Shown: positions 17,561 through 25,405, counted from the stretch's first letter. The stretch: 64,000 nt of DNA from Halobacteriales archaeon QS_4_69_225 (GCA_003020965.1 PXRL01000010.1:62001-126000); one strand, 5' to 3'. Program-made: numbers and translations. The notes: generated by a model not told the origin, from the letters alone.

Positions 17561-17577
17561 CACTTTTTGCACGCTCC
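17561..17577 (+). terminator. T-run after eif6, half of a hairpin repeat
   Basis: CACTTTTTGCACGCTCC starts 2 bases after the eif6 stop. The run of five T would serve as an archaeal terminator. The same 17 bases occur exactly, in reverse complement, at 18812-18828, so they bound the gene-free block before rplX. Confidence 0.5.
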
Positions 17578-17703
17578 GGCGGTACGTGTCACGGCGACTC
17601 GACCCTTCGGCCTCGCCGCCGCGAAGCGCGCTCGCTCCGCTCACGCGAATACCGAGGAAATGTTCAGAGAGTGGTGCTCGAAACAGCCGTACGGACGAGT
17701 CCG

Positions 17704-18043
17704 CGTATGGTACGAGTGATTCATACTGAATCGCTCTGCAACGAACCGCAACACCTCGAAAGCCCTCGCGCCGCTCGTCCTTTCCGTCCGCCAGGGACAG
17801 CCGACCGGAAAGCTAAGTCCTGGTAGACTGAAAGGGCGAGGCCTACGTGGCGACTTTGCCGTGGTTCGAGAGAGCGACGCTCTTCCGTCATCTGCTCACG
17901 GGCGGCGGAGCCGCCCGTTCGCATGGTCCGCGGGACTCATCGAGTCCCGCGCATATCACGAACGGCGCTTTGCGCGGGCGTATGGTACGGGTGGTTCGTA
18001 CTGAATCGCTCTGCAACCAACCGCAACACCTCGAAAGCCCTCG
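17704..18043 (+). repeat. 65-base direct repeat pair
   Basis: Positions 17704-17768 and 17979-18043 align without gaps with only 4 mismatches. The unit runs from CGTATGGTAC through TACTGAATCGCTCTGCAAC to ACACCTCGAAAGCCCTCG. A diverged third version of its end lies inverted near 18533-18615. Confidence 0.85.
17899..17951 (+). repeat. REP-like double hairpin, copy B
   Basis: Stem 1 is CGGGCGGC/GCCGCCCG with a GGA loop (17899-17917). Stem 2 is CGCGGGACT/AGTCCCGCG with a CATCG loop (17929-17951). The linker TTCGCATGGTC joins them. The architecture is the same as at 3080-3122 and 56427-56473. Confidence 0.75.
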
Positions 18044-18550
18044 GCCGGCTCCGGTCGCGCGGCTCACGGCTCGCGTCGCTCACCGTTCGCCTGTTCGAGG
18101 CCCCTCGCTCCGCTCGGCGCCTCGCTACTGCTCGCTGCGCGCGCTCGCTTTGCTCGCGTGCTTGTTCCGGACGACTCCCTTCGGTCGCCGTCCGACGTTC
18201 GCCTCACTCCGTTCGGCTCACCGTCGCCGTGCTTCCCGGACCCGGCCTCGCCCTTTCAGTCCGCCAGGGCGCCGACTGGTCCACCGGCTGTCCCTGGCGG
18301 ACTGAAAGGGCGAGCGGCGCTCGGCGGTGCCCCGACCTCGCAAGCCGCGAGGGACCGGAGGTCCCTCGGCCCGCTCGCGCGGCAATGCCGCGCGAGGACA
18401 CCGCAGGCCGACGGCCGAGGAGCGCAGCGCGGTCCTCGTGAGGCCCGACAGGGCCGAACGAGGGCTCGGACGTCGCAGCGGCGACCGGAGGGAGCCGACC
18501 GACGTCCGGTGGTCGCGGCGCCCCGAGCGCCGCGAGGGCTTTCGAGGTGT
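18026..18550. repeat. Large head-to-head inverted repeat
   Basis: The outer ends are ACACCTCGAAAGCCCTCG (18026-18043) and its exact reverse complement (18533-18550). The inner ends are a 23-base sequence containing CCCTTTCAGTCCGCCAGGG (18247-18269) and its exact reverse complement (18292-18314). Each arm is about 250 bases, but the interiors differ. So these are two units of one repeat family with conserved ends, placed in opposite orientation around a 22-base centre. A lone inner end also occurs at 17820-17840. Confidence 0.75.
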
Positions 18551-18761
18551 CTACATCGGGGCAAGCGCAAGCTAACTCAATCACTCTATACACACTCTGT
18601 ACCGACCAAAGCCAGTATCCAATACCCGGCATCCGCCGAAGGGGCGTTCGAAGAACGCCTCCGAGGCGGTTCCCTCGCGCGAACGGAGTGAGCGCGAGTA
18701 GCGACGAGTGACTAACGCCGAGCGAAGCGAGGCGGCAGGAGCGAGTCGCGCATATTTTCCC

Positions 18762-18830
18762 CAAGTTTTTGCCGTGGAGCGGTGTTCGCCGCCGAAGGGC
18801 GGCGAACCCGCGGAGCGTGCAAAAAGTGGG
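18762..18830. repeat. Long hairpin element before rplX
   Basis: An interrupted palindrome: AAGTTTTTGC then TGGAGCG then TTCGCCGCC, mirrored by GGCGGCGAA then GCGGAGCG then TGCAAAAAGTG around a GAAG loop. It ends 40 bases before the rplX start, so it may affect the leader or provide a T/A-rich stem used as a terminator or promoter boundary. Confidence 0.6.
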
Positions 18831-18870
18831 AGTGGGAAGATACTTCCCGCTTGCGGCCCGCCGTCCGTAC

Positions 18871-19044
18871 ATGAGCGAGTTTACCGTTCGGGGGTCGTTC
18901 CCGGCGCGCTACGGAGAGCAGGAGTTCGAGAAGACCGTCGAGGCGCCCAACGCGGACGTCGCCGTCGAGCGGGCCTACGCGGAGTTCGGCTCCCAGCACG
19001 GGCTGAAGCGGACGCAGATCGACGTCGACGGGGTGGACGCATGA
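18871..19044 (+). CDS. rplX: Ribosomal protein LX (eL20/L18a family)
   Basis: A 57-residue archaeal large-subunit protein. MSEFTVRGSFPARYGEQEFEKTVEAPNADVAVERAYAEFGSQHG is the LX core. GLKRTQIDVDGVDA closes it, so the length is normal. The TGA overlaps the pfdA ATG. It heads the second half of the translation group; its promoter must lie in the repetitive block upstream. Confidence 0.93.
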   Translation: MSEFTVRGSFPARYGEQEFEKTVEAPNADVAVERAYAEFGSQHGLKRTQIDVDGVDA

Positions 19045-19496
19045 GCCTCGGCGGCGGTGGCGGCGCGATGCAGCAGATCCAACAGCAGCTCCAGGCCCTC
19101 GAGGAGGAAAAGGAGGCCATCCGGACGGAGATCCAGGGCGTCCGGAACGAGAAGTCGGAGGTCGACGAGGCCATCGAGGCCGTCGAGACGCTGGAAACCG
19201 ACGACACCGTCCAGGTGCCGCTCGGCGGCGGCGCCTACGTCCGCGCGGAGATTCAGGACATGGACGCGGTCGTCGTCGGGCTGGGTGGCGGCTACGCGGC
19301 CGAACGGGACGGCGAGGGCGCCGTCGAATCCCTGGAGCGGAAAAAAGAGACCCTCGACGACCGCATCGAGGAGCTGGAAGCCGAAATCGAGGAGGTCGAC
19401 GAGGAGACCGAAGAACTCGAACAGCGGGCCCAGCAGGCCCAACAGCAGCAGATGCAGCAGATGCAGCAGATGCAACAGCAGCAGGACGACGAATAA
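19041..19496 (+). CDS. pfdA: Prefoldin subunit alpha
   Basis: A 151-residue chaperone subunit with two long coiled-coil helices joined by beta hairpins. QQLQALEEEKEAIRTEIQGVR is the first helix and LERKKETLDDRIEELEAEIEEVDEE the second. VQVPLGGGAYVRAEI between them is the hairpin. The tail is Gln/Met-rich (MQQMQQMQQQQ). With PfdB it forms the hexamer that holds unfolded proteins. It overlaps rplX by 4 bases and precedes ftsY by 6. Confidence 0.95.
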   Translation: MSLGGGGGAMQQIQQQLQALEEEKEAIRTEIQGVRNEKSEVDEAIEAVETLETDDTVQVPLGGGAYVRAEIQDMDAVVVGLGGGYAAERDGEGAVESLERKKETLDDRIEELEAEIEEVDEETEELEQRAQQAQQQQMQQMQQMQQQQDDE

Positions 19497-19502
19497 GGCC
19501 CG

Positions 19503-20570
19503 ATGTTCGACGGACTGAAGGAGAAACTCGGCCGGTTTCAGGAGGACGTCGAAGCCGAGGCCGCCGACGGCGACGCTGACGGTGACGCCGAAACAGAGGC
19601 CGAGGCCGGGACTGAGACCGCTGACACGAACGCAGATGCGACGGCCGACGCTGCCGACGAGGAGACGGCCGCCGACGAGGACCTCGGCCTGGCGAAGAAG
19701 GCGGCGCTGGCGGCGACCGGCAGAACGGTCATGACCGAGGCGGAGCTGGAGGACCCGCTCAAGCAACTGGAACTCGAACTGTTGCAGGGCGACGTCGAGA
19801 TGAGCGTCGCCGACGAGATCACCGACCGCATCCGCGAGCAGCTGGTCGGCGACACCCGCAAGCAGGTCGAATCCGGCGAGCAGGTCGTCGAGCGGGCCAT
19901 CGCCGATGCGCTCCGGGAGGTCATCGGCGTCGGCCAGTTCGACTTCGAGAAGCGGGTCGCCGAGACCGAGACGCCGGTCGTGATGGTGTTCACGGGCGTC
20001 AACGGCGTCGGCAAGACGACCTCCATCGCGAAGCTGTCGCGGTGGCTCGAAGAACGGGGCTACTCGTCGGTGCTGGCCAACGGCGACACCTACCGGGCCG
20101 GCGCCAACGAGCAGATCGAAGAGCACGCCGAGGCGCTGGACAGGAAGATCATCACCCACGAGCAGGGCGGCGACCCGGCGGCAGTCATCTACGACGCCGT
20201 CGAGTACGCCGAGGCCAACGACGTCGACGTGGTGCTGGGCGACACCGCCGGCCGGCTCCACACGGCTGACGACCTGATGGCCCAGTTGGAGAAGATCGAC
20301 CGCGTCGTCGACCCCGATCTGACGCTTTTCGTCGACGAGGCCGTCGCCGGCCAGGACGCCACCAACCGCGCCGTGGAGTTCGACGACGCCGCCGAGATCG
20401 ACGGCGCGGTGCTCACGAAGGCCGACGCCGACTCCCAGGGCGGCGCCGCCATCTCCATCGCCCACGTGACCGGCAGGCCGATCCTCTTTCTCGGCACCGG
20501 CCAGGGGTACGACGACCTTGAGCGGTTCGACCCGGACGTCATCGTCGATCGGCTGCTCGACGAGGAGTAG
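19503..20570 (+). CDS. ftsY: Signal recognition particle receptor FtsY
   Basis: A 355-residue SRP-family GTPase that docks SRP-ribosome complexes at the membrane. The first 65 residues are an acidic Ala/Asp/Glu region (the A domain of haloarchaeal FtsY). The N domain (about 68-150) precedes the G domain with GVNGVGKTTSIAKL, DTYRAGANEQ, DTAGRLHTADDLMAQL and LTKADADSQGGAA. These are the complete G1-G5 and insertion-box motifs. The order rplX-pfdA-ftsY is conserved in haloarchaea and links ribosome, chaperone and targeting functions. Confidence 0.96.
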   Translation: MFDGLKEKLGRFQEDVEAEAADGDADGDAETEAEAGTETADTNADATADAADEETAADEDLGLAKKAALAATGRTVMTEAELEDPLKQLELELLQGDVEMSVADEITDRIREQLVGDTRKQVESGEQVVERAIADALREVIGVGQFDFEKRVAETETPVVMVFTGVNGVGKTTSIAKLSRWLEERGYSSVLANGDTYRAGANEQIEEHAEALDRKIITHEQGGDPAAVIYDAVEYAEANDVDVVLGDTAGRLHTADDLMAQLEKIDRVVDPDLTLFVDEAVAGQDATNRAVEFDDAAEIDGAVLTKADADSQGGAAISIAHVTGRPILFLGTGQGYDDLERFDPDVIVDRLLDEE

Positions 20571-20572
20571 GC

Positions 20573-20947
20573 GTGCGGGACGGGGTCGCCGTCGCCGTGT
20601 TCGTCGTCGCGCTCGTCGGCTCCGTCGCCGGCTTCGGCGCCGTGACCTCGCAGCTGTCGGCCGAGTCGGCGCCCGAGGCGGACTTCGCGGTGAGTACCCT
20701 CGACGACGGGCGGGTGGTCGTCGAACACGCTGGCGGCGAGCCGCTGGAAGCGACGGTCCGGGTGCTCGTCTACGAGGAGCGGCGCTTCCTGCCGGACCGG
20801 ACGGTCCACGCCTCGGACTGGAACGGGACGGTCCGGCCCGGCGAGCGGCTCCGGCTGGAGGACCAGCGGTTCGAGCCGGGCCAGCGGCTGGTCGTCAGGT
20901 GGTACGGCGGCGACGGCCAGGCGAATCTCGCTTCGGCGCGACTTTAG
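20573..20947 (+). CDS. Pilin-like secreted protein
   Basis: A 124-residue protein from GTG 20573, 2 bases after ftsY. One N-terminal hydrophobic helix (VAVAVFVVALVGSVAGFGAV) is followed by APEADFAVSTLDDGRVVVEHAGGEPLEATVRVLV. That resembles the beta unit of archaeal type IV pilins, where the same HxGG-type turn is frequent. The usual pilin cleavage motif before the helix is not evident, so it may be a pilin relative or a single-span surface protein. It ends convergent with the next gene, overlapping it by 4 bases. Confidence 0.55.
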   Translation: MRDGVAVAVFVVALVGSVAGFGAVTSQLSAESAPEADFAVSTLDDGRVVVEHAGGEPLEATVRVLVYEERRFLPDRTVHASDWNGTVRPGERLRLEDQRFEPGQRLVVRWYGGDGQANLASARL

Positions 20948-21774
20948 ACGGCGGCGCCTGCCTCCGCCTCCGGCTCCTGGTACGGCACCTCCAGCAGCCG
21001 GTCGCCGCAGTCGTCGCAGGCGACCCCGACGACAGTCGTCGACCGACAGCAGGACTCGACGACCTCGGTGTCGGTCGTCACCGCGCCGCCACAGGCCGGA
21101 CACACCTCGACGAAGACCCGCAGCCCGCCGAGCAGCTGGCTGCGCCGCCGGGGATTCAGCGCCGGCCAGCCGTCGACCCGCTCCGGTAGCTCCTCGGCGG
21201 CCGCCAGATCGGCCAGCAGCGCCGCCCGCGACTCCCACTGGCCGATGTGGGAGTCGCCCTCGCGGGCGATGTAGGCGTCGCCGTAGGAGTCGAAGCTGAC
21301 GTCGCCGTCGACGTCGAGCTGGTCGGCCAGCTCCGCCCGGAGCCGTCCTTCGTCGGCGAGCTCTCCCATCCGGCCGCGCCAGTCGGCCTCGAAGCCGTCG
21401 GTGAGACAGAGGTCGTCGCCGATCTCGCAGGGCTCGACGACGCCGGCCTCCAGCAGTACCGCCTCGGGGTCGAACTCCTCGGGCGGGACCGGGTCGGCCT
21501 CCGGCATCGGCTGCTTGTCGAACTTTGCCAGCAGCCACTCCGGAAAGTACCGCTTCGTCAGCTCGGGGGTCTTCGGGACGAGGTAGCCCCGCAGCCAGAT
21601 ACCGGCGACGCCGAGGACCGCGAATCCGACCCCCAGCGGCACCGCCACGACCGACAGTACCGCCGCCCCGACCGCGGTGATACAGAGGTTCGCGACGGTG
21701 CACGGCGTACAGCGGTTCTCGCCGGTGTACTCCGGCTGCCGGAGCCGCTCTAGCGTCTCGCGTGCGACTGACAT
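20944..21774 (-). CDS. Haloarchaeal membrane protein with cysteine knuckles
   Basis: A 276-residue protein. Near the N-terminus NRCTPCTVANLCITAVGAAV begins with three Cys and runs into two membrane segments (to about residue 60). An acidic middle region contains PCEIGDDLCLTDGFEADWR. The C-terminus has three zinc-knuckle-like pairs: EVCPACGGAV, ESCCRSTT and VACDDCGDRL. No enzyme motif is visible. This is a family of unknown function with the look of a membrane-attached zinc protein. The start is at MSVARETLERL. Confidence 0.7.
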   Translation of the reverse strand: MSVARETLERLRQPEYTGENRCTPCTVANLCITAVGAAVLSVVAVPLGVGFAVLGVAGIWLRGYLVPKTPELTKRYFPEWLLAKFDKQPMPEADPVPPEEFDPEAVLLEAGVVEPCEIGDDLCLTDGFEADWRGRMGELADEGRLRAELADQLDVDGDVSFDSYGDAYIAREGDSHIGQWESRAALLADLAAAEELPERVDGWPALNPRRRSQLLGGLRVFVEVCPACGGAVTTDTEVVESCCRSTTVVGVACDDCGDRLLEVPYQEPEAEAGAAV

Positions 21775-21863
21775 ACCCGTATCTACCTCTCTGACGTGAA
21801 AAGAATGCCGCCGAGGCATCGAGGCCGACCCGGCCGCGACCGCGGCGCGAGGGCCGACGGGCC

Positions 21864-21888
21864 GTTTGCTATCGCGGCATGTGATTTA
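21864..21888 (-). repeat. 26-base dispersed repeat, copy 1
   Basis: On the minus strand it reads TAAATCACATGCCGCGATAG. The TAA is the stop of the enoyl-CoA hydratase pseudogene. It is related to copies at 22682-22707 and 38558-38583. Confidence 0.6.
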
Positions 21889-22640
21889 CTCGCCGCCGGG
21901 GATCCCTTCGCCGCCGCGTCCCTCGCCGCCGGCGAAGCGGCCGGCGCCCTCGCGTGCGGTCTCCATGACGTGGGAGCCGTGCCACCCCTCGACGGCGAGG
22001 CCGCGCTCCAGCGTCTCCCCGAGGCCGTCGTAGACGGCCGCCCGGTCGGTCCCGACCGTCTCCTGCGGGAAGCCGGCGATCACCTCGGCCAACTCGACGG
22101 CGGTCTCCAGCGCCGCCCCCGCCGGCGCGAGGCGATTGACCGGCCCCCACTCCGCGGCCGTCTCGGCGTCCAGCTCCCGGCCGGTGAGTATCAGCTCCGG
22201 GGCTCGCCCCGGGCCGACGACGCGTGGAAGTCGCCGGGTGCCGCCGCCGACCGGCGGGACGCCGGACCGCCGCTCGAAGCAGCGAACGTCGCCGACCCGC
22301 TGGCCACACGGAGGTCACACTATAACGCCATCTCCAGGCCGCCGGCGACGCAGTGGCCCTCGACGGCCGCGACCGTCGGCTTCGAGACGCGCTTGCGGGC
22401 GAAGCCGAGCCACCCCTCCGGGCGGTCCTCCAGGTCCATCGCCTCCAGGTCCGCGCCGGCCGAGAAGGTGCCCTCGCTGCCGGCCAGGACACCCACCAGG
22501 GCGTCGTCGTCGTCCTCGTCGAAGCGGTCTCAGGCGTCGCCCAACTCCTCGGCGGTCGCGTCGTCGACGGCGTTGCGCCGGGTCGGGCGATCGATCGTAA
22601 CGACGGCGATCGGCCCGCGGCGGTCGTACTCCGCGCTCAC
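21886..22640 (-). pseudogene. Enoyl-CoA hydratase pseudogene (two nonsense codons, one frameshift)
   Basis: Reading from GTG 22640 gives a crotonase N-terminus, YDRRGPIAVVTIDRPTRRNAV. TGA follows at 22530-22532, then GTFSAGADLEAMD (the CoA-binding oxyanion motif), KPTVAAVEGHCVAGGLEMAL, and TAG at 22320-22322 just before CDLRVASGSATF. A one-base loss near 22282 shifts the frame. The remainder (CFERR, then PELILTGRELDAETAAEWGPVNRLA) reads on to a TAA at 21886. Both stops sit where intact homologues carry Trp, so each is a single G-to-A change from TGG. The rest is nearly complete, so decay is recent. TATA-like ACTTATAC lies about 25 bases upstream. Confidence 0.88.
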
Positions 22641-22681
22641 ATTCGACCCTCGCCGACGGGCGTATAAGTACGGTGTCGTCG

Positions 22682-22707
22682 TAAACCACATGTTGCGATA
22701 CGAAATC
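22682..22707 (+). repeat. 26-base dispersed repeat, copy 2
   Basis: It begins TAAACCACATGTTGCGATAC and ends GAAATC. It matches copy 3 (38558-38583, opposite strand) at 24 of 26 positions. Confidence 0.7.
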
Positions 22708-23181
22708 ACCCGAGTTCAGCCGTCACAGTTCTGCAGGATGGGCTATTTCGGTCGGATCGCTGTCGACTCGGGTCGTTTCCTTCCGGTCAACCATCGATAT
22801 CGAACCGACGGTAGCGCGTCTATCGGATGATCGTGAGAAAACCTGCGTATTTTGGCGCCATCGAACGGTGCTGCCACCGTCGAACTGCGGACTCGGTAGG
22901 GGTTCACCTGGTCGGGCGGGCGGGATCAACGCCGAGGCAACGATTTCGATACGTTCACCCGCAGTCAGTACCGGTGCGTAGTTCATTTCGCCGTCGACAC
23001 CCGCTTTCGGTAGGAGGCCCGTGAGCCGCCAGTATTGTACAGCAGCACGGCGAACACGAGACAGAACAGGCGCACGCGGTGGTCATCCGGAGAACGGGCC
23101 ACAGATGTGCCCGCGGCGTGGCGCGCCGCATTGACTTGCCGGTAGGCTAGCCTGGCACGGAGACCGGAACCGTTTTACTGC

Positions 23182-23197
23182 TTTAGGTGAGCCTAAA
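23182..23197 (+). promoter_or_regulatory. Iron operator 1 (DtxR-type), permease operon
   Basis: TTTAGG-TGAG-CCTAAA, a perfect 6-4-6 palindrome, ends 5 bases before the ATG at 23202. This places it over the expected start of a leaderless transcript. One of six copies in the island. Confidence 0.85.
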
Positions 23198-23201
23198 GTA
23201 T

Positions 23202-23342
23202 ATGACAGCCGATCTGGCGATTCACGAGGCGCCGACGCGGCGAGACACGGTCAGGGACGGCGGCGCGGTCGTCGCCGGGTGTGCCGGGCAGTCGGGCCCC
23301 CAGTCGACACCAACCCAGACGAACACGGGCTCGTGGAGATAA
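23202..23342 (+). pseudogene. Truncated relic of the siderophore-binding lipoprotein (46 codons)
   Basis: It starts MTADLAIHEAPTRRDTVRDG and continues VVAGCAGQSGPQSTPTQTN. This parallels the N-terminus of the intact binding protein at 25597-26736 (ATHEAPTRRDAIRYGG, VLAGCAGQSDPQSTPTQN). After residue 42 it leaves homology and stops at TAA 23340. Start codon, twin Arg and lipobox Cys survive; the whole ligand-binding part is gone. It sits first in the permease operon, 10 bases before fecCD, where the binding protein would be expected. It may still act as a leader peptide, but cannot bind a siderophore. Confidence 0.85.
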
Positions 23343-23352
23343 AGGGACATCG

Positions 23353-24477
23353 ATGAGCAGTGAATCCTCCGTCGGCAGCGAACGATCGACTCCCGCCCGC
23401 GACACGCGCCGGTTCGTCTGGCTGCTCGATCCGAGGCTCGTGATGACCGCGATCGGCAGTCTCGTCGTCGTCGTCCTCGGCGGGCTCGTGCAGGTGAGCT
23501 TCGGTGCCTATACGATGACAATCGGTCAGGCGTGGGCGGCCGTGTTCGATCCCGACGTCTTGTTGAACCGGCAGGCGTGGAACGCGTTCCTGCTGGGCGG
23601 TGAGATGCCGGAGATGGGTACCGAGAGCCTGATCGTCTGGAACATCCGGCTGCCGCGGGTGTTCGTCGCCGTCATCGTCGGGATGAACCTCGCAGTTTCT
23701 GGCGCAATCTTCCAGGCGGTCACCCGCAACGAGCTGGCGAGCCCGTTCATCCTCGGGGTTTCGTCGGGTGCCGGACTGATGATCCTGCTCGTGCTGGTCG
23801 TGTTCGGTGGACTGACGGCGTTCCTGCCGCTCATCGCCGCTGTCGGCGGCGCGGTCGCGTTCCTGATCGTCTACGCCATCGCCTGGAAGAACGGCACCTC
23901 GCCGGTCAGACTCGTGTTGGCTGGCGTGATCGTCGGCACCGTCTTCGGCAGCGTCCAGACCGGGCTGTTCTTCTTCGCCGACGACATCGGCATCGTCCAG
24001 TCGGCTATCGCGTGGACGACCGGGTCGCTGACGGGCACCGACTGGGAGCAGGTTCGGATGGCGCTCCCGTGGTCGTTCGTCGCGATCCTGCTGGCGGTCG
24101 CCGGCGCGAGACAGTGTAACGTGATGTTGCTGGGCGAACAGACCGCGAAGTCCCTCGGCATGTCCATCGAGAAGGTTCGCTTCGCGCTCTCCGGGGTCGC
24201 CGTGCTGGCGGCCGCGGCGTCGATCGCCGTCGCGGGGATCGTCGGCTTCGTCGGGCTCATCGTCCCGCACATGGTGCGGAACCTGGTCGGCAGCGACTAC
24301 AAGAAGGTGATCGTCGGCTGTCTGTTCGTCGGCCCGGCGCTGATGGTCGGCGCGGATGTCGGCGCACGGCTCGCGCTCAGCCCGGTTCAGGTCCCCGTCG
24401 GGATCGTCACCGGGCTGGTCGGCGGGCCGTACTTCCTGTATCTGATGCGGAAAAAGCAGAACATGGGTGAGATCTGA
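23353..24477 (+). CDS. Iron-siderophore ABC transporter permease (FecCD family)
   Basis: A 374-residue inner-membrane permease with about ten helices. RLPRVFVAVIVGMNLAVSGAIFQAVTRNELASPFILGVSSGAGL is the FecCD hallmark region. VGFVGLIVPHMVRNLVGSDYKKV is the conserved ATPase-coupling segment. It imports ferric siderophores with the ATPase encoded 1 base downstream. The start MSSESSVGSERST follows the relic lipoprotein gene by 10 bases. It is under iron operator 1. Confidence 0.92.
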   Translation: MSSESSVGSERSTPARDTRRFVWLLDPRLVMTAIGSLVVVVLGGLVQVSFGAYTMTIGQAWAAVFDPDVLLNRQAWNAFLLGGEMPEMGTESLIVWNIRLPRVFVAVIVGMNLAVSGAIFQAVTRNELASPFILGVSSGAGLMILLVLVVFGGLTAFLPLIAAVGGAVAFLIVYAIAWKNGTSPVRLVLAGVIVGTVFGSVQTGLFFFADDIGIVQSAIAWTTGSLTGTDWEQVRMALPWSFVAILLAVAGARQCNVMLLGEQTAKSLGMSIEKVRFALSGVAVLAAAASIAVAGIVGFVGLIVPHMVRNLVGSDYKKVIVGCLFVGPALMVGADVGARLALSPVQVPVGIVTGLVGGPYFLYLMRKKQNMGEI

Positions 24478-24478
24478 G

Positions 24479-25405
24479 ATGACGCGCAACGCTTCGGAGA
24501 CACGGCAGCGGAACGGCACCGGGGAGGCAGTCACGGACGAACCGCCGGTCGACACTTCCGGTTCGGAGACGGCGAGTGAGTTGTCGGGCGAGGATCTCGT
24601 TCTCCGCTACCCGTCGACGGACGAACCGGTGATCGACGGCGAGCGACTCGCCGCGACACCGGGCGCGGTCACCGCACTCGTCGGGCCGAACGGTTCCGGC
24701 AAGAGCACGCTGTTGAAGGGACTCGCCAAGCAGCTCGCGCCCGACGAGGGCACGGTGCTGTTGGACGGGCGAGACGTCCACTCGATGGGAACGAAGGAGC
24801 TGGCTCGCAAGCTCGGGTTGCTCTCGCAGGAGAGCACCTCGCCGGAGTCGATCACCGTCGAGGACCTCGTCTACCACGGTCGGTACCCCCATCGTGGCTT
24901 CTTCGAGACCGTCACCGAGGAGGACATACGCGCGGTCGACCGAGCGATCGACCTCGCCGGCTGTGGCCATCTCCGCGGGCGTGAGGTCGGCAGTCTCAGC
25001 GGCGGTCAAAAGCAACTCGCGTGGGTCGCGATGGTGCTCGCCCAGGATACCGACGTGCTGCTGTTGGACGAACCGACCACGTTTCTCGATCTCCACCACC
25101 AACTCGAGGTGATGGAGATCGTCGAGACGTTGCGCGACGAGAGCGACATCACCGTGGTCGTCGTCCTCCACGACATCGAGCAGGCGGCCAGACTCGCCGA
25201 CGAGATGGTCGCGCTCGAGGACGGCGCGATCCAGGCACGCGGGACACCCGAGGAGGTGGTCACCGAGGAGCTGCTCGCGGACGTGTTCGAGATCGACGCG
25301 GAGGTCGACGTCACCGAGCGCGGGCCACGAGTCACGCCGCTTCGGGCGCGGCACGACGCCGAAGAAGCCGAACGCTCTCCGGCGGATGCGTCCGAGGCCG
25401 AGTGA
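24479..25405 (+). CDS. Iron-siderophore ABC transporter ATP-binding protein
   Basis: A 308-residue FepC/FhuC-type ATPase. Walker A is GPNGSGKSTLL, the Q-loop is in GLLSQESTSPE, the signature is SLSGGQKQLAW, Walker B is VLLLDEPTTFLDL and the H-loop is VVLHDIEQAA. All motifs are intact. The N-terminal 40 residues are a polar extension. It ends in TGATG, leaving a 19-codon frame that looks like chance. It pairs with the permease just upstream. Confidence 0.92.
   Translation: MTRNASETRQRNGTGEAVTDEPPVDTSGSETASELSGEDLVLRYPSTDEPVIDGERLAATPGAVTALVGPNGSGKSTLLKGLAKQLAPDEGTVLLDGRDVHSMGTKELARKLGLLSQESTSPESITVEDLVYHGRYPHRGFFETVTEEDIRAVDRAIDLAGCGHLRGREVGSLSGGQKQLAWVAMVLAQDTDVLLLDEPTTFLDLHHQLEVMEIVETLRDESDITVVVVLHDIEQAARLADEMVALEDGAIQARGTPEEVVTEELLADVFEIDAEVDVTERGPRVTPLRARHDAEEAERSPADASEAE

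Larger units (their letters stand above)
17561..18830. repeat. Repetitive gene-free insertion between eif6 and rplX
   Basis: This 1.27-kb block has no protein-like frame; all long frames are Arg/Ser/Pro-rich artefacts of GC skew. It contains a 65-base direct repeat (17704-17768 and 17979-18043), the double hairpin at 17899-17951, a head-to-head inverted repeat at 18026-18550, dense GAGCGAAGCGAGC-like words and a terminal hairpin at 18762-18830. The outer ends are a perfect 17-base inverted repeat. It lies inside a gene group that is normally contiguous in haloarchaea, so it is best explained as accumulated non-coding mobile repeats. Confidence 0.7.
22641..23201. other. Gene-free interval before the iron island
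   Basis: About 560 bases. The left 60 hold the pseudogene promoter and the second copy of the 26-base repeat. A possible 87-codon leftward frame (22723-22986) shows no recognisable family. GC is lower than in flanking housekeeping genes. The right end carries the first iron operator. Confidence 0.5.

Noticed and set aside
17561-18828. Idea that the 17-base ends are classical IS terminal inverted repeats
   Set aside because: The right copy is half of a local hairpin element (18762-18830) and the left copy is a half of the same element; no transposase or target duplication is visible, so a composite of hairpin repeats is the safer reading.
17847-18872. Several 100-220-codon frames inside the eif6-rplX block
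   Set aside because: Arg/Ser/Pro-rich on both strands, built from repeat words, no start signals or family resemblance.
22723-22986. 87-codon leftward frame (MNYAPVLTAGERIEIV)
   Set aside because: Composition is acceptable but there is no family, promoter or context; it also covers the region where the pseudogene promoter starts.
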